Origin: Prosthecobacter sp.
GTDB lineage: Bacteria; Verrucomicrobiota; Verrucomicrobiia; Verrucomicrobiales; Verrucomicrobiaceae
Direction of reading: 5' to 3'
DNA length: 64,000 bases
NCBI GenBank assembly: GCA_021733925.1
Contig: JAIPJY010000031.1
Location: 1 to 64,000 of the forward strand
Below, piece after piece: positions 24,528 to 33,106 of this stretch (position 1 is the first letter of the stretch; every line of letters begins with the position of its first letter). The translations under genes were made by a program, and so were the position numbers. The notes under the pieces are model-generated. The model worked only from the letters and a program-made list of their open reading frames with translations, searched no databases and was not told the DNA's origin.

Positions 24528-26146
24528 CCTGGACCCAAAACTACGATCCATTCAGCAATCTTGTTCTCTCATCCTGCATCGCGGCGGTGCCGGTGGTGGT
24601 GCTGCTGGGGCTGCTGGCGTTCTGGCATGTGCGGGCACAGCTTGCGGCGGGTGCAGGACTGCTGACGGCGATGGGGATCGCGGTGCTGGTCTATGGCATG
24701 CCTGCCGGGCTTGCGGGCATGGCAGCGGTGAACGGGGCCGTGTTCGGGCTGTTTCCCATCGGGTGGATCGTGCTGAACGCGATGTTTGTTTACAACCTGA
24801 GCGTGGAGACGGGGCAGTTCGCCGTGTTGCAGCGGCAGATCGCGAGCGTGTCGGGGGACCGGCGAATTCAGGCGCTTTTGATCGCGTTCAGCTTTGGCGC
24901 GTTCATCGAGGGTGCGGCGGGCTTTGGTGCGCCGGTGGCGATTACGGGAGCGCTCATGATCGGCCTTGGCTTCAAACCGCTCGAAGCCGCGAAGCTGGCG
25001 CTGATCGGCAACACAGCGCCGGTGGCATTTGGATCACTCGGTACGCCCTTGACGACGCTGGCGGACATCACCCATCTCGATCTGCATCAGCTCAGCGCGA
25101 TGGTCGGCAGGCAGCTGCCGATTTTCTCCCTGGCAGTGCCATTCTGGCTGGTTGCGGCCCAGGTTGGCTGGCGTGGCATGCTGGGTGTGTGGCCGGCGTG
25201 TTTCGTGACTGGGTTGAGTTTTGGCGTGATGCAGTTCCTTGTGAGCAACTACCATGGTCCGTGGCTGGTGGATATCATCAGCGCGGTGGTGGCGATGGCG
25301 GTGCTGGTGCTGTTCATGAAAGTGTGGAAGCCCAAGGATGAGTGTGAAAAACCAGTCGCAGCCGTGGTGCGTGATGCCGCGCCCTGGAAGGCGTGGCTGC
25401 CGTGGGTGTTTCTGACAGCGCTGGTGTTTGCCTGGGGCATGCCGGCGGTGAAGAACGGGCTGAATGCTGTGTTCAATGCGGAGATCAAGGTGCCGCTGCT
25501 GCATCTGGCGGTGGAGCGTGTACCACCCGTGGTGGAGCATGCGGAGCTGGAGAAGGCGGTGTTTAAATTCAATGCCCTTTCGGCCACCGGTACGGCGGCA
25601 ATGCTCGCGGGAATGCTGGCGGGGCTTTGTCTCGGACTGTCGCCGACTCGCATCGCCAAACTGTATGGCACGACGATCTGGAAACTGCGCGTGCCGCTCC
25701 TGACGATCGCGCTCATGCTCGCGCTGGGGTATGTGACGCGCTACAGCGGCACGGACACGACGATGGGTCTTATGATGGCCGGCACCGGTATGCTGTTTCC
25801 GTTTTTCTCGCCCTTGATCGGCTGGCTCGGCGTGACGCTCACGGGCAGTGACACGGCCTCGAATGTGCTGTTTGGCAATCTGCAGCAGGTCACGGCGAAC
25901 CAGCTGCATCTCTCGCCCATTCACATGGCGGCGTCGAACAGCTCCGGCGGGGTGATGGGCAAGATGATTGATGCGCAAAGCATCGTGGTGGCGGCGGTGG
26001 CGACGGGCGGCCGTGAGGACAGCCCTGACGCGGGCACGGTGCTGCGCAGTGTGTTCTGGCACAGCATCGCGCTGGCGCTGCTCATGGGCGTGCTGGTGAT
26101 GGTGCAGGCGTACTGGATGCCGTGGATCATCGTCGGTGCGAAGTAA
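24524..26146 (+). CDS. glcA: LctP-family glycolate/lactate permease
   Basis: A 540-aa inner-membrane proton symporter with about 12-13 hydrophobic helices. The family hallmark SFGAFIEGAAGFGAPVAITG (about 125-144) is intact, as is the C-terminal GSDTASNVLFGNLQQVTA (about 445-462). LctP proteins import L- or D-lactate and glycolate. Coupling to glcDEF argues for glycolate uptake, hence the glcA symbol, although lactate cannot be excluded. It is the last gene of the operon; a hairpin overlaps its stop codon. Confidence 0.9.
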   Translation: MTWTQNYDPFSNLVLSSCIAAVPVVVLLGLLAFWHVRAQLAAGAGLLTAMGIAVLVYGMPAGLAGMAAVNGAVFGLFPIGWIVLNAMFVYNLSVETGQFAVLQRQIASVSGDRRIQALLIAFSFGAFIEGAAGFGAPVAITGALMIGLGFKPLEAAKLALIGNTAPVAFGSLGTPLTTLADITHLDLHQLSAMVGRQLPIFSLAVPFWLVAAQVGWRGMLGVWPACFVTGLSFGVMQFLVSNYHGPWLVDIISAVVAMAVLVLFMKVWKPKDECEKPVAAVVRDAAPWKAWLPWVFLTALVFAWGMPAVKNGLNAVFNAEIKVPLLHLAVERVPPVVEHAELEKAVFKFNALSATGTAAMLAGMLAGLCLGLSPTRIAKLYGTTIWKLRVPLLTIALMLALGYVTRYSGTDTTMGLMMAGTGMLFPFFSPLIGWLGVTLTGSDTASNVLFGNLQQVTANQLHLSPIHMAASNSSGGVMGKMIDAQSIVVAAVATGGREDSPDAGTVLRSVFWHSIALALLMGVLVMVQAYWMPWIIVGAK

Positions 26147-26168
26147 GCGCGTGGGGGCTGCTACTTCG
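26139..26168. terminator. Hairpin between convergent genes
   Basis: CGAAGTA (26139-26145) and TACTTCG (26162-26168) are perfectly complementary around a 16-base G-rich loop. The stem spans both stop codons of the convergent permease and cytochrome-peroxidase-like genes, which lie only 14 bp apart. It could act as a shared terminator but lacks a T-tract. Confidence 0.35.
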
Positions 26169-27888
26169 TGAATTTTTCGTCCGTCAGCGTCTTCAGGAAG
26201 GCGACGAGCGCGGCTTTGTCGGACGCGCTGAGGCGGATGCCGGTCGGCGGATGTTTGGCAAGGTTGGGGTCCAGCGTGTCGGTGCGGCGGAGATTGTGAT
26301 CGTAATGGGCGATGACTTCTTCCAGTGTCTGAAAGCGACCGTCATGCATGTAAGGCGCGGTGAGGGCGATGTTGCGCAGGCTGGGCGTGGAGAACTTGTA
26401 GAGATCCCGGTCATTCTGTGTGACGCGGTGGCGGCCCGTGTCTGATTCGACGGGGCTGAGGCCGTTGTTGTGAAACTGATGGTCGGTGAAGAGCGGGCCG
26501 CCGTGGCAGTGGAAACAGTCGGCGCCGCGCTGACCCATGCGCGGCTCGTATTCGGTCATGAAGAGCTCGAAGCCACGCTGCTCCTCCGGGGTGAGCTGTT
26601 CCTTTCCCTGCATGCTGCGGTCGAATTTGGAGTCGTAGGAAGTGAGGGTGAGGAGGTAGTTCTCGATGGCGAGGCCGATGCGTTCGGGCGTGATCTCGGC
26701 GCTGTCGAAGGCGCGGGCGAACTGTTCCTTGGAGGTCTTCTCCAACTTGGCGACGACGTTTTCGAGCTTCTCATCCATTTCGAGGTGATCCTGCACAGGC
26801 ATGAGGGCCTGGGCGCGCAGCGAGGGTGCGCGGCCATCCCAGAAGAAGCTGGTCTTCCAGGCGAGATTGAAGAGCGGCATGCCATTGCGAGTGCCGATGC
26901 GGTCTTCAACGCCGGTGCTGAAACGACGCGGATCGGTGAATGCATTGGCGCGTGTGTGGCAGCTGGCGCAGGAGAGCGTGCCATCGCGCGAGAGGGCGGT
27001 GTCGTTGAACAAGCGCTCGCCTAGCGCGACGCGCTCTGCCAGCAGCGGATTGTCCCGTGGCAGCGGCGGGATGGGAAAGTAGCGGCTCATGGTGAAGCGA
27101 TAGGCCACGGGCTTTTGCGGAAGATAAAGAGGCCTGATGGTCGAGGGCCGTGCTATGGCGGGGATGCTGCTGGAAATTTGCCGGAGCGTGAATGCCGCAG
27201 AGAGATTGGCTTTGAGCGCGGCCACGACGGGATCGCCAGCGTGCGAATGCGTGGAGAGGCCGTCTTTGACGAAGGAGAGAGGCTGTGGGCCACCTAACAA
27301 CGTGTGGAGGTCGAAGGTGAACGCGGCGCTGGCATCGGCGGTGAGATTGAAATCGCCGGTAAAGTTGAGCGCGGTGCGGTTGGGATCGCGCGCGAGGTGG
27401 TAGGAATAGCCGCCGAGTGCCTGCCCGGGGACACGGAAGCTGCCTTCGAGCGCGAGAAAGATGTAACCGCCCTGCCAGCTCCAGTGCAGGCCGTTTAAAT
27501 TGGGATTCAGCGGATGATCGGGCGCGTACTGTGCGGGAGAGGCGGCATTGGTTTTCGCATCAAGGCCCAGGTGGAGGCGCATCGCCTGGTATTTGCCCGC
27601 AGGGATGTTTTCCAGCGCGGTGTCGAACCTGCGTTTTTCAGCATCGATCCACGCGATATGATCGGGTGCCTCCCACCACGTGCCATCCGCTTTTTGCAAG
27701 GCAAAGCCGCTGAGCAAAAAACTGCAGCGCGTGACCGAGAAGGTTTCACCCGCCTGCGTGCTGTAACGCAGGGAGTCGAGCAGCAGCGGCGCTTTCTCCG
27801 CCACCGGCGTGAGGGTGAGATGCAGCGTGCTGGCCGCCGCGACATGCGCGAGGGCAAACAGGGCGCAGAGATGGATGCGGAACTGCAT
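26161..27888 (-). CDS. MbnP-like / MauG-like di-haem peroxidase fusion
   Basis: A 575-aa exported protein. The ATG at 27888 is chosen because it starts directly at a signal peptide (MQFRIHLCALFALAHVAAA); an upstream ATG at 27918 would add 10 residues. Residues about 20-240 resemble MbnP-like proteins: a beta-rich domain with Trp-rich stretches (GTWWEAPDHIAWIDAEKR, LHWSWQGGYIFLALEG). Residues about 275-575 are a cytochrome c peroxidase/MauG domain with CASCH (C307-H311) and CFHCH (C458-H462), plus PSLRNIALTAPYMHDGRFQT. In the methanobactin system the separate di-haem enzyme MbnH converts a Trp of MbnP to kynurenine to make a copper site. Here enzyme and substrate would be one chain. A YHYH protein is encoded 56 bp upstream. 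The copper role is inference. Confidence 0.85.
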   Translation of the reverse strand: MQFRIHLCALFALAHVAAASTLHLTLTPVAEKAPLLLDSLRYSTQAGETFSVTRCSFLLSGFALQKADGTWWEAPDHIAWIDAEKRRFDTALENIPAGKYQAMRLHLGLDAKTNAASPAQYAPDHPLNPNLNGLHWSWQGGYIFLALEGSFRVPGQALGGYSYHLARDPNRTALNFTGDFNLTADASAAFTFDLHTLLGGPQPLSFVKDGLSTHSHAGDPVVAALKANLSAAFTLRQISSSIPAIARPSTIRPLYLPQKPVAYRFTMSRYFPIPPLPRDNPLLAERVALGERLFNDTALSRDGTLSCASCHTRANAFTDPRRFSTGVEDRIGTRNGMPLFNLAWKTSFFWDGRAPSLRAQALMPVQDHLEMDEKLENVVAKLEKTSKEQFARAFDSAEITPERIGLAIENYLLTLTSYDSKFDRSMQGKEQLTPEEQRGFELFMTEYEPRMGQRGADCFHCHGGPLFTDHQFHNNGLSPVESDTGRHRVTQNDRDLYKFSTPSLRNIALTAPYMHDGRFQTLEEVIAHYDHNLRRTDTLDPNLAKHPPTGIRLSASDKAALVAFLKTLTDEKFTK

Positions 27889-27973
27889 GGAGGAGATGAG
27901 CGCGGAATGCTGCGGCATGAAATCAGTTTTTGCACCGCCGGTTGCGAGAACCGACTGCCTTCAGGAGCGCAGC

Positions 27974-29752
27974 TTAGTTGATCGTCAGCGCGCCTGTCAT
28001 TGTGTAGGTCGGGTTGGGGTTGAAGGTGACCACGATGTTCTGCGCGCCCGTGGAAGCGTTGGCTGGGATCACAAAGGTGGCGATCACCGTGCCCTGCGCC
28101 GGGCGCGAGATGCTGGTGCCGCTGATGCTTCCCGCCAGCGTCACGCCAGTGGGAATGAGGTTGGCCGGCGGCTGTGGTGGTGTGGTGGGCAGCGTGATGG
28201 TGACGGTGACCGTGGTGCCCCGTGTCACCGTGTCGCCGGGAGCATTCGCAGTGCCATTTCCGGTGGTGCTCGTGGCGTAGTCGAAGCCCATGCTGTCAAA
28301 GTTCGCGAGCGCTTCAGCGCGGGTGATCCGGTAAAAGCGAGGGCCGTTTCCGGCGCCTCCCGCGTCCACGGCCTGTGCTTGATCATCACCGCTCAGCGCA
28401 CCGGAGGCGATGTCCGACCAGTTGCTGAGGTCCGTGCTGGCCTGCACCGTGTAGCTGCCACCCTCGATACCGCTCCAGGTGATCGTGACGTCGCTGGCGC
28501 CCACGGCTGGCGCATTGAGCACATCGGTTTTGTTGGGACCGCCGCTCCAGCTGGTCGTGACCGTCTCCGTGATGCTGGTGACGCCACCGCCGGTGGGGCT
28601 GCCGTAATACTGACGGCCGGTCGTGTAGGGATACTGGGGCGTGCCGTCGGCATTGATCGGCGTGAAGTACGCCCAGGTGCCGGAGGGATATTCCGGTGTC
28701 ACGCAGTAGCGCACGTTCTGCTCGTTCAGGTCAAAGTCGCGTACCGTCGATCCGGTCGTCTGCGTCTGGCTCAGGTCACCGCGGTAGTCGAAGTCCTCGA
28801 TGTAGTGCCCCAGCGCGTAGGTGGTGTTCACGGCCGGCCCATACTGAGCGCTCGTCAGCGTGGTCTTGTTTTGAATGCGTTGCGCCCAGAGCGGCAGCAC
28901 CTGCCGGACGGTGATGGCGGTCGTGCCTTGGGTGCCGTCCCGCAGCACAAAGCCGGAGATCATGCGCCGCACACCGCTGGCGGGATTGGTCGGATCAGAG
29001 TAGCCATACGGCCCGTAGATGGGCAGTCCGTCCGCCGCCCAGGCGAGAATGGGCGAGTGCTTCGTGGCTGTCCCGGCGCTTTCCACGTAGCGGTTGGTGG
29101 TGGCGTTGTAGTCCACGTGATCGCCAAGCTGATAGCGCAGGCCGATGGGTTGCGCGTGGTAGTGGTAGTTGTTGCCCGCCTGATGTGCGAGCGCCGGGTC
29201 AAAGGTGACTCCTTCATTAAAATAGCCGTCGCGGTTCCAGATGCCATCTCCGGTGAGGCCGTTGGTCGGTGTGGCGTCTGTGCCGCTTGCATTCACATAG
29301 GAAAAGGCGTCACGGCTGTCGAAGATGGACACGCCATTGACCGCACGGCCCGTGGAGCCGAGACCCGTGCTCGTCTTGGTGCCGGGAATCACCGGCGTGC
29401 GCGGGATGCGGTAGATCGTGGCCGTGTTGGAGGGGAAGTTGGGAAAGTTCTGTGTCTTCGACGAATCCAAATACCACGGCCCCATCATGTGGCTGGCCAG
29501 GCCGGTGGTGCGAATGTACACCCAGGAGGCGGAATAGAGGATCTCGCTCACGCCCGCGTAGGTGGGGCTGCTTTGCGTGCCGGAACCCCGGCTCCAGGTG
29601 GTGGACTTGGTGCCGGCGCTTTCGGCGCTGGTGTCCTGGTAAAGACGGGCGTACTGCCCCGAGTCGGTGGTGTACCACGAAGAGAGCTGGGGATCTGCAT
29701 GCACCATAGTGGCGGCGGCGAGCAGCAGGAGCGAAACAAGGCGCGGTGTCAT
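27974..29752 (-). CDS. Secreted YHYH-domain protein
   Basis: A 592-aa secreted protein. The ATG at 29752 begins a signal peptide (MTPRLVSLLLLAAATMVHA); a TTG 24 nt upstream is less likely. The central YHYH domain (about 85-330) has the signature NNYHYHAQPIGLRY (near residue 193) and ILAWAADGLPIYGPYGY. A fibronectin-like or Verrucomicrobia-type module with YTVQASTDLSNWSDI follows (about 430-490). A C-terminal Thr/Pro-rich beta domain (TVTVTITLPTTPPQPP) ends the protein and may be for surface or outer-membrane attachment. YHYH proteins are poorly characterised; the paired His/Tyr suggest metal binding. It is first in a two-gene unit with the MbnP/MauG-like fusion. Confidence 0.85.
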   Translation of the reverse strand: MTPRLVSLLLLAAATMVHADPQLSSWYTTDSGQYARLYQDTSAESAGTKSTTWSRGSGTQSSPTYAGVSEILYSASWVYIRTTGLASHMMGPWYLDSSKTQNFPNFPSNTATIYRIPRTPVIPGTKTSTGLGSTGRAVNGVSIFDSRDAFSYVNASGTDATPTNGLTGDGIWNRDGYFNEGVTFDPALAHQAGNNYHYHAQPIGLRYQLGDHVDYNATTNRYVESAGTATKHSPILAWAADGLPIYGPYGYSDPTNPASGVRRMISGFVLRDGTQGTTAITVRQVLPLWAQRIQNKTTLTSAQYGPAVNTTYALGHYIEDFDYRGDLSQTQTTGSTVRDFDLNEQNVRYCVTPEYPSGTWAYFTPINADGTPQYPYTTGRQYYGSPTGGGVTSITETVTTSWSGGPNKTDVLNAPAVGASDVTITWSGIEGGSYTVQASTDLSNWSDIASGALSGDDQAQAVDAGGAGNGPRFYRITRAEALANFDSMGFDYATSTTGNGTANAPGDTVTRGTTVTVTITLPTTPPQPPANLIPTGVTLAGSISGTSISRPAQGTVIATFVIPANASTGAQNIVVTFNPNPTYTMTGALTIN

Positions 29753-29900
29753 GGTCGGGAGGAGTTGGTTGCCCAATCAAAGACCGCCGACATGAACCCA
29801 GATTCCCGGAGAAGATGAATTTGCGTTTATTTTTCCATTCACCTGACGGCGTTGTGATGGCCGCAGTGGCTGACCCGCCCTCCGCCAGCCTGCGGCATGC
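29753..29900. other. Intergenic region upstream of the YHYH gene
   Basis: 148 bp between the end of the minus-strand MFS gene and the YHYH start. It should contain the promoter of the YHYH/MauG unit. GAGGAG (29760-29765 region on the minus strand reads CTCCTCC) does not give a Shine-Dalgarno in the right sense. No operator is obvious. Confidence 0.3.
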
Positions 29901-31487
29901 TCACGGCTTCACGTCCCGCAGGTTGACCATGAGCAGGTGTCGCACGCGCGGTGGTTCGGAGCCGCGATGGAAGCTCTGCACGGCGCGCTCGATGCGCTGG
30001 TCGTCCATGGTGGCGCGCTCGTGCTGCCGCAGATGTTCGGCCCAGGAGCCGACGAGGAAGGTTTCACGGTAGTGCGTGGGATCTTCGAGGTCTGCGAAGA
30101 GTGAGCAGCGGAAGGCGCCATCTCGCAGCCGGGTCTCTCGCAGCTGCAGCATGGCGGCCCGAAAGGCGGGGGCGTCTTGGGGATCGATGTGATACTCAAG
30201 GGTGATGAGCACGGGGCCGTCGCTGGGGGCGGGCTCGGTGGTCATGGCGCTGTGAGGCAGCATGTGACCGGAAGGGCTGAGGTCGAGCTTTTCGACATGG
30301 CTGATGGGCAGCAGACGCGCGAGCAGGGCGCTGAAGAGCAGACAGCCTGCGGCAATGCCGAGCGCGACCGGCGCATTGAGATGGCTGGTGAGTTGACCCC
30401 AGGTCAGGGCACCGATGGCAAAAGCGCCCTGCATCACGACCAGATAAATCGCGGAACTGCGGGCACGAACCCAGTTCGGGAAGACGCTTTGTGAGGCGAC
30501 GCTGAAGGTGTTCATGCCGCTGATCCACGCCGCACCTGTGACCATGAGCACAAGGCCCATGGCCAACTTTCCAGGCACCAGTGCGATGATGGAGGTGGCC
30601 ACAGCCGATACGACGCTGGCACCGAGCAGCACCTGATCGAACGAAAAGCGCTCGCGCATCTTTGGCAGCCACAGCAGAGCCATGAGGATGGCCCCGGCGC
30701 CGTAGCAGCCCATGAGCACACCGAAATCTGCGGCGGTCCATTGCCGCGAATGGACGATGACCGGCAGCAGCACCACCGGAGCGACGGCGGCAAACATGTG
30801 GATGCCGCCACGGCAGAGCACCGCCTGCATGGCACGTGCATGGCGAGCGTAGCGGATGGCAGCGGCCATGGCTCCGAGCATCTGCTCCTGCTGCGCGCTG
30901 CGCGGCGTGGCGATGTAGCTGCCGGTGCACATCACACCAATGACCGCGAGAAAAGACAGGGCGTTCAATGCGAACACCGGGGCCGGTCCCAGCGCTGCGA
31001 GCAGCAGTCCGCCAAGGATGGGGCCGAGGGAGCGGGCGATGTTGAAGCCCACACCATTGAGAGCGATCGCGGAAGACAGTTGCTCGCGGCCCACCACTTC
31101 CGGTATAAGGGCCTGCCAGGCGGGCATGGTGAAGGCGGCGGCGACGCCGAGCTGAAAAGTGGCGAGAAGGAGCAGGGTCTGTGTGAGAGCACCATACCAC
31201 GCCAGCAGCGCCATGCCGACGGCGGTGAGCAGGGCGCCGGTTTGCGCGATCAAGATCAAGCGCCGACGGTCCACCAAATCTGCCAGCGCTCCGGCAGGCA
31301 GCGCCAGCAGGAAGAGCGGCAGGCTGGACATCGTCTGCATCAAGGACACGAGGTAGGGCGAACTCGTCATCGTGGTCATCGTCCAGACCGCCGCCGTGTC
31401 ATTCATCGTCGTGCCTATATTTGACCCGATGCTGCCCAGCCACATGGCACGATAGACAGAATTGCGGAGCGGAGACCAGGCTGACAT
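29901..31487 (-). CDS. MFS transporter with C-terminal monooxygenase-like domain
   Basis: A 528-aa protein. Residues about 15-410 form a 12-helix major facilitator domain of the EntS/DUF894 type (FRNSVYRAMWLGSIGSNIG-like start; LVSLMQTMSSLPLFLLALPAGALADLVDRRR, the loop 2-3 motif; LNGVGFNIARSLGPILGG). Residues about 425-528 form a soluble ferredoxin-like domain of the antibiotic biosynthesis monooxygenase type (VLITLEYHIDPQDAPAFRAA; YRETFLVGSWAEHLRQHERAT). This fusion is a known family, annotated as an exporter of small molecules or siderophores. It is divergent from a DUF1501 gene, so the 123-bp gap should hold both promoters. Confidence 0.9.
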   Translation of the reverse strand: MSAWSPLRNSVYRAMWLGSIGSNIGTTMNDTAAVWTMTTMTSSPYLVSLMQTMSSLPLFLLALPAGALADLVDRRRLILIAQTGALLTAVGMALLAWYGALTQTLLLLATFQLGVAAAFTMPAWQALIPEVVGREQLSSAIALNGVGFNIARSLGPILGGLLLAALGPAPVFALNALSFLAVIGVMCTGSYIATPRSAQQEQMLGAMAAAIRYARHARAMQAVLCRGGIHMFAAVAPVVLLPVIVHSRQWTAADFGVLMGCYGAGAILMALLWLPKMRERFSFDQVLLGASVVSAVATSIIALVPGKLAMGLVLMVTGAAWISGMNTFSVASQSVFPNWVRARSSAIYLVVMQGAFAIGALTWGQLTSHLNAPVALGIAAGCLLFSALLARLLPISHVEKLDLSPSGHMLPHSAMTTEPAPSDGPVLITLEYHIDPQDAPAFRAAMLQLRETRLRDGAFRCSLFADLEDPTHYRETFLVGSWAEHLRQHERATMDDQRIERAVQSFHRGSEPPRVRHLLMVNLRDVKP

Positions 31488-31610
31488 GTGTATTGAGGAT
31501 AACGATTATGCACGGCTCCGCGACTGTGCAATTCGCTTCCTGCCAGACCTCGCGCGAATGCGTGACAAGGGACGGCTCGCCAGCAGCGTATGAATGCCTA
31601 CTGTTCTGCC

Positions 31611-33044
31611 ATGTTCACCCGCCGCCAGCTTTTGCAAACCGCCGGACAAGGCTTCGGCGCGCTCGCGTTTCATTCGCTGGCCAGCGCGGAGACGACGCAT
31701 CGTTCCCAGGTGGTGGCCCCGAAGGCCAAACGGGTAGTGCAGCTCTTCATGGGCGGCGCTGCGAGCCACATTGACCTGTTTGATTACAAGCCCGCGCTCA
31801 TCAAGCACCACGGCGAAGACGCTGATTTCGGCGAGAAGGTGGAGGCCTTTCAAAACGGGCTCGGGCCGTGGAAGAAACCGGTGTGGGACTTTAAGCCCTA
31901 TGGCCAGAGCGGACGGATGCTGAGCGAGGCCGTCGCGCCACTGGGTGCCTGTGCGGATGACATGGCCTTTGTGCACAACATGGTCGGCAAGACCGGCGTC
32001 CATTCGCAGGGCACGCTGCTGCAGGCCACGGGCTTCAATCTGCCGGGCTTTCCAGGTGTGGGCTGCTGGGTGAGTTACGCGCTCGGCTCCCTCAGCGACA
32101 ATCTGCCGACTTTTGTCGTGCTGCCGGATCATCGCGGCTTTGCCTCGAACGGGCCGAAGAACTGGGACAGCGCGTTTTTGCCCTCGCAGCATGCGGGGAC
32201 GATCATTTATCCCGGTGCGCAGACGCCCATCGCCGATCTGTTTCCGCACAAGGCCGGGCGCTACATCAGCGCGAAGTCAGACCGCGAGGGGTTTGCGCTG
32301 CTGGAGCAGCTCAATCGCAAACACATGGCGGTGCGCGAGGAGGATTCGCGCCTGGAAAGCCGCATCCAGAGCTACGAACTCGCCGCCAAGATGCAGCTCG
32401 CCGCTCCGGAGGCGCTGGACATCTCAAAGGAGTCCGACGCGATGAAGGCGATGTATGGCATTCAGGAACATCGGAAAGTCTGGCCCACGGAGATCAATCC
32501 CGAAGAAGAGGCCGACTACATGGGCCGCAAGTGCCTGGCCGCGCGCCGACTGCTGGAACGTGGCGTGCGCTTTGTGCAGATCTGGAGCGGCAACGACAAC
32601 GGCTTCCCGCGCCGCAACTGGGACAGCCACGAAGACGTCGAGCGCGATCACGGCCCGCTCGCCTGGGGCATGGCCAAGGCTGTCTCGGCATTGATTCTCG
32701 ATCTGAAACAGCGCGGGCTGCTCGATGACACGATCATCCTGTGGACCACGGAGTTTGGCCGCATGCCCAGCACGCAGGGCGGCAAAGGGCGCGATCACAA
32801 TCCGTATGTTTTCACCAACTGGCTCTGCGGCGGTGGCATCCAAGGCGGCGTCACCGCTGGCGAGAGTGACCAATGGGGCTACAAGCCGCTCGACCGCGCG
32901 AATCCCACCACCTGCTACGACATCCATGCCACGCTGCTGCATCAGCTTGGCATTGATCACACGCAGCTCACTGTCCGACATAACGGCATTGATCGGAGGC
33001 TGACGGATGTGCACGGGCAGGTGATCCGGGGATTAGTAGGGTGA
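31611..33044 (+). CDS. DUF1501 Tat-exported protein (unpaired)
   Basis: A 477-aa protein. The ATG at 31611 is chosen over 31590 because it begins the twin-arginine signal MFTRRQLLQTAG. The DUF1501 body (alkaline phosphatase/sulfatase-like fold) has VVQLFMGGAASHIDLFDYKP near 38, VHNMVGKTGVHSQGT near 120, TTEFGRMPSTQGGKGRDHN near 383 and DIHATLLHQLGIDHTQL near 438. These include the usual Asp/His positions for metal binding. DUF1501 genes normally follow a PSD1 gene; here the upstream neighbour is a divergent MFS gene. A PSD1 gene lacking DUF1501 ends at 18289, so the two may be a separated pair. Confidence 0.88.
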   Translation: MFTRRQLLQTAGQGFGALAFHSLASAETTHRSQVVAPKAKRVVQLFMGGAASHIDLFDYKPALIKHHGEDADFGEKVEAFQNGLGPWKKPVWDFKPYGQSGRMLSEAVAPLGACADDMAFVHNMVGKTGVHSQGTLLQATGFNLPGFPGVGCWVSYALGSLSDNLPTFVVLPDHRGFASNGPKNWDSAFLPSQHAGTIIYPGAQTPIADLFPHKAGRYISAKSDREGFALLEQLNRKHMAVREEDSRLESRIQSYELAAKMQLAAPEALDISKESDAMKAMYGIQEHRKVWPTEINPEEEADYMGRKCLAARRLLERGVRFVQIWSGNDNGFPRRNWDSHEDVERDHGPLAWGMAKAVSALILDLKQRGLLDDTIILWTTEFGRMPSTQGGKGRDHNPYVFTNWLCGGGIQGGVTAGESDQWGYKPLDRANPTTCYDIHATLLHQLGIDHTQLTVRHNGIDRRLTDVHGQVIRGLVG

Positions 33045-33055
33045 GGCATGTACTC

Positions 33056-33071
33056 ACGAGCTTTAGCTCGT
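33056..33071. repeat. Palindrome ACGAGC-TTTA-GCTCGT
   Basis: A perfect 6-bp inverted repeat around TTTA, directly after the DUF1501 stop and before a convergent gene. It shares the GC-TTTA-GC core with the palindrome at 7536 but has different complementary arms. The phrase TACTCACGAGC in front of it is typical of dispersed intergenic repeats in this group of bacteria (recalled, not checked). It may also end transcripts. Confidence 0.55.
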
Positions 33072-33106
33072 TCTCGGGCAGAGGGGCCAACCCGGTGAAC
33101 TTCAAT

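Noticed and set aside
25034-26062. 342-aa minus-strand frame
   Set aside because: His/Arg/Gln-rich shadow antisense to the glycolate permease.
27809-29818. 669-aa plus-strand frame
   Set aside because: Antisense to the YHYH and MauG-like genes; Gly/Arg/Val-rich shadow caused by GC-rich codon positions.
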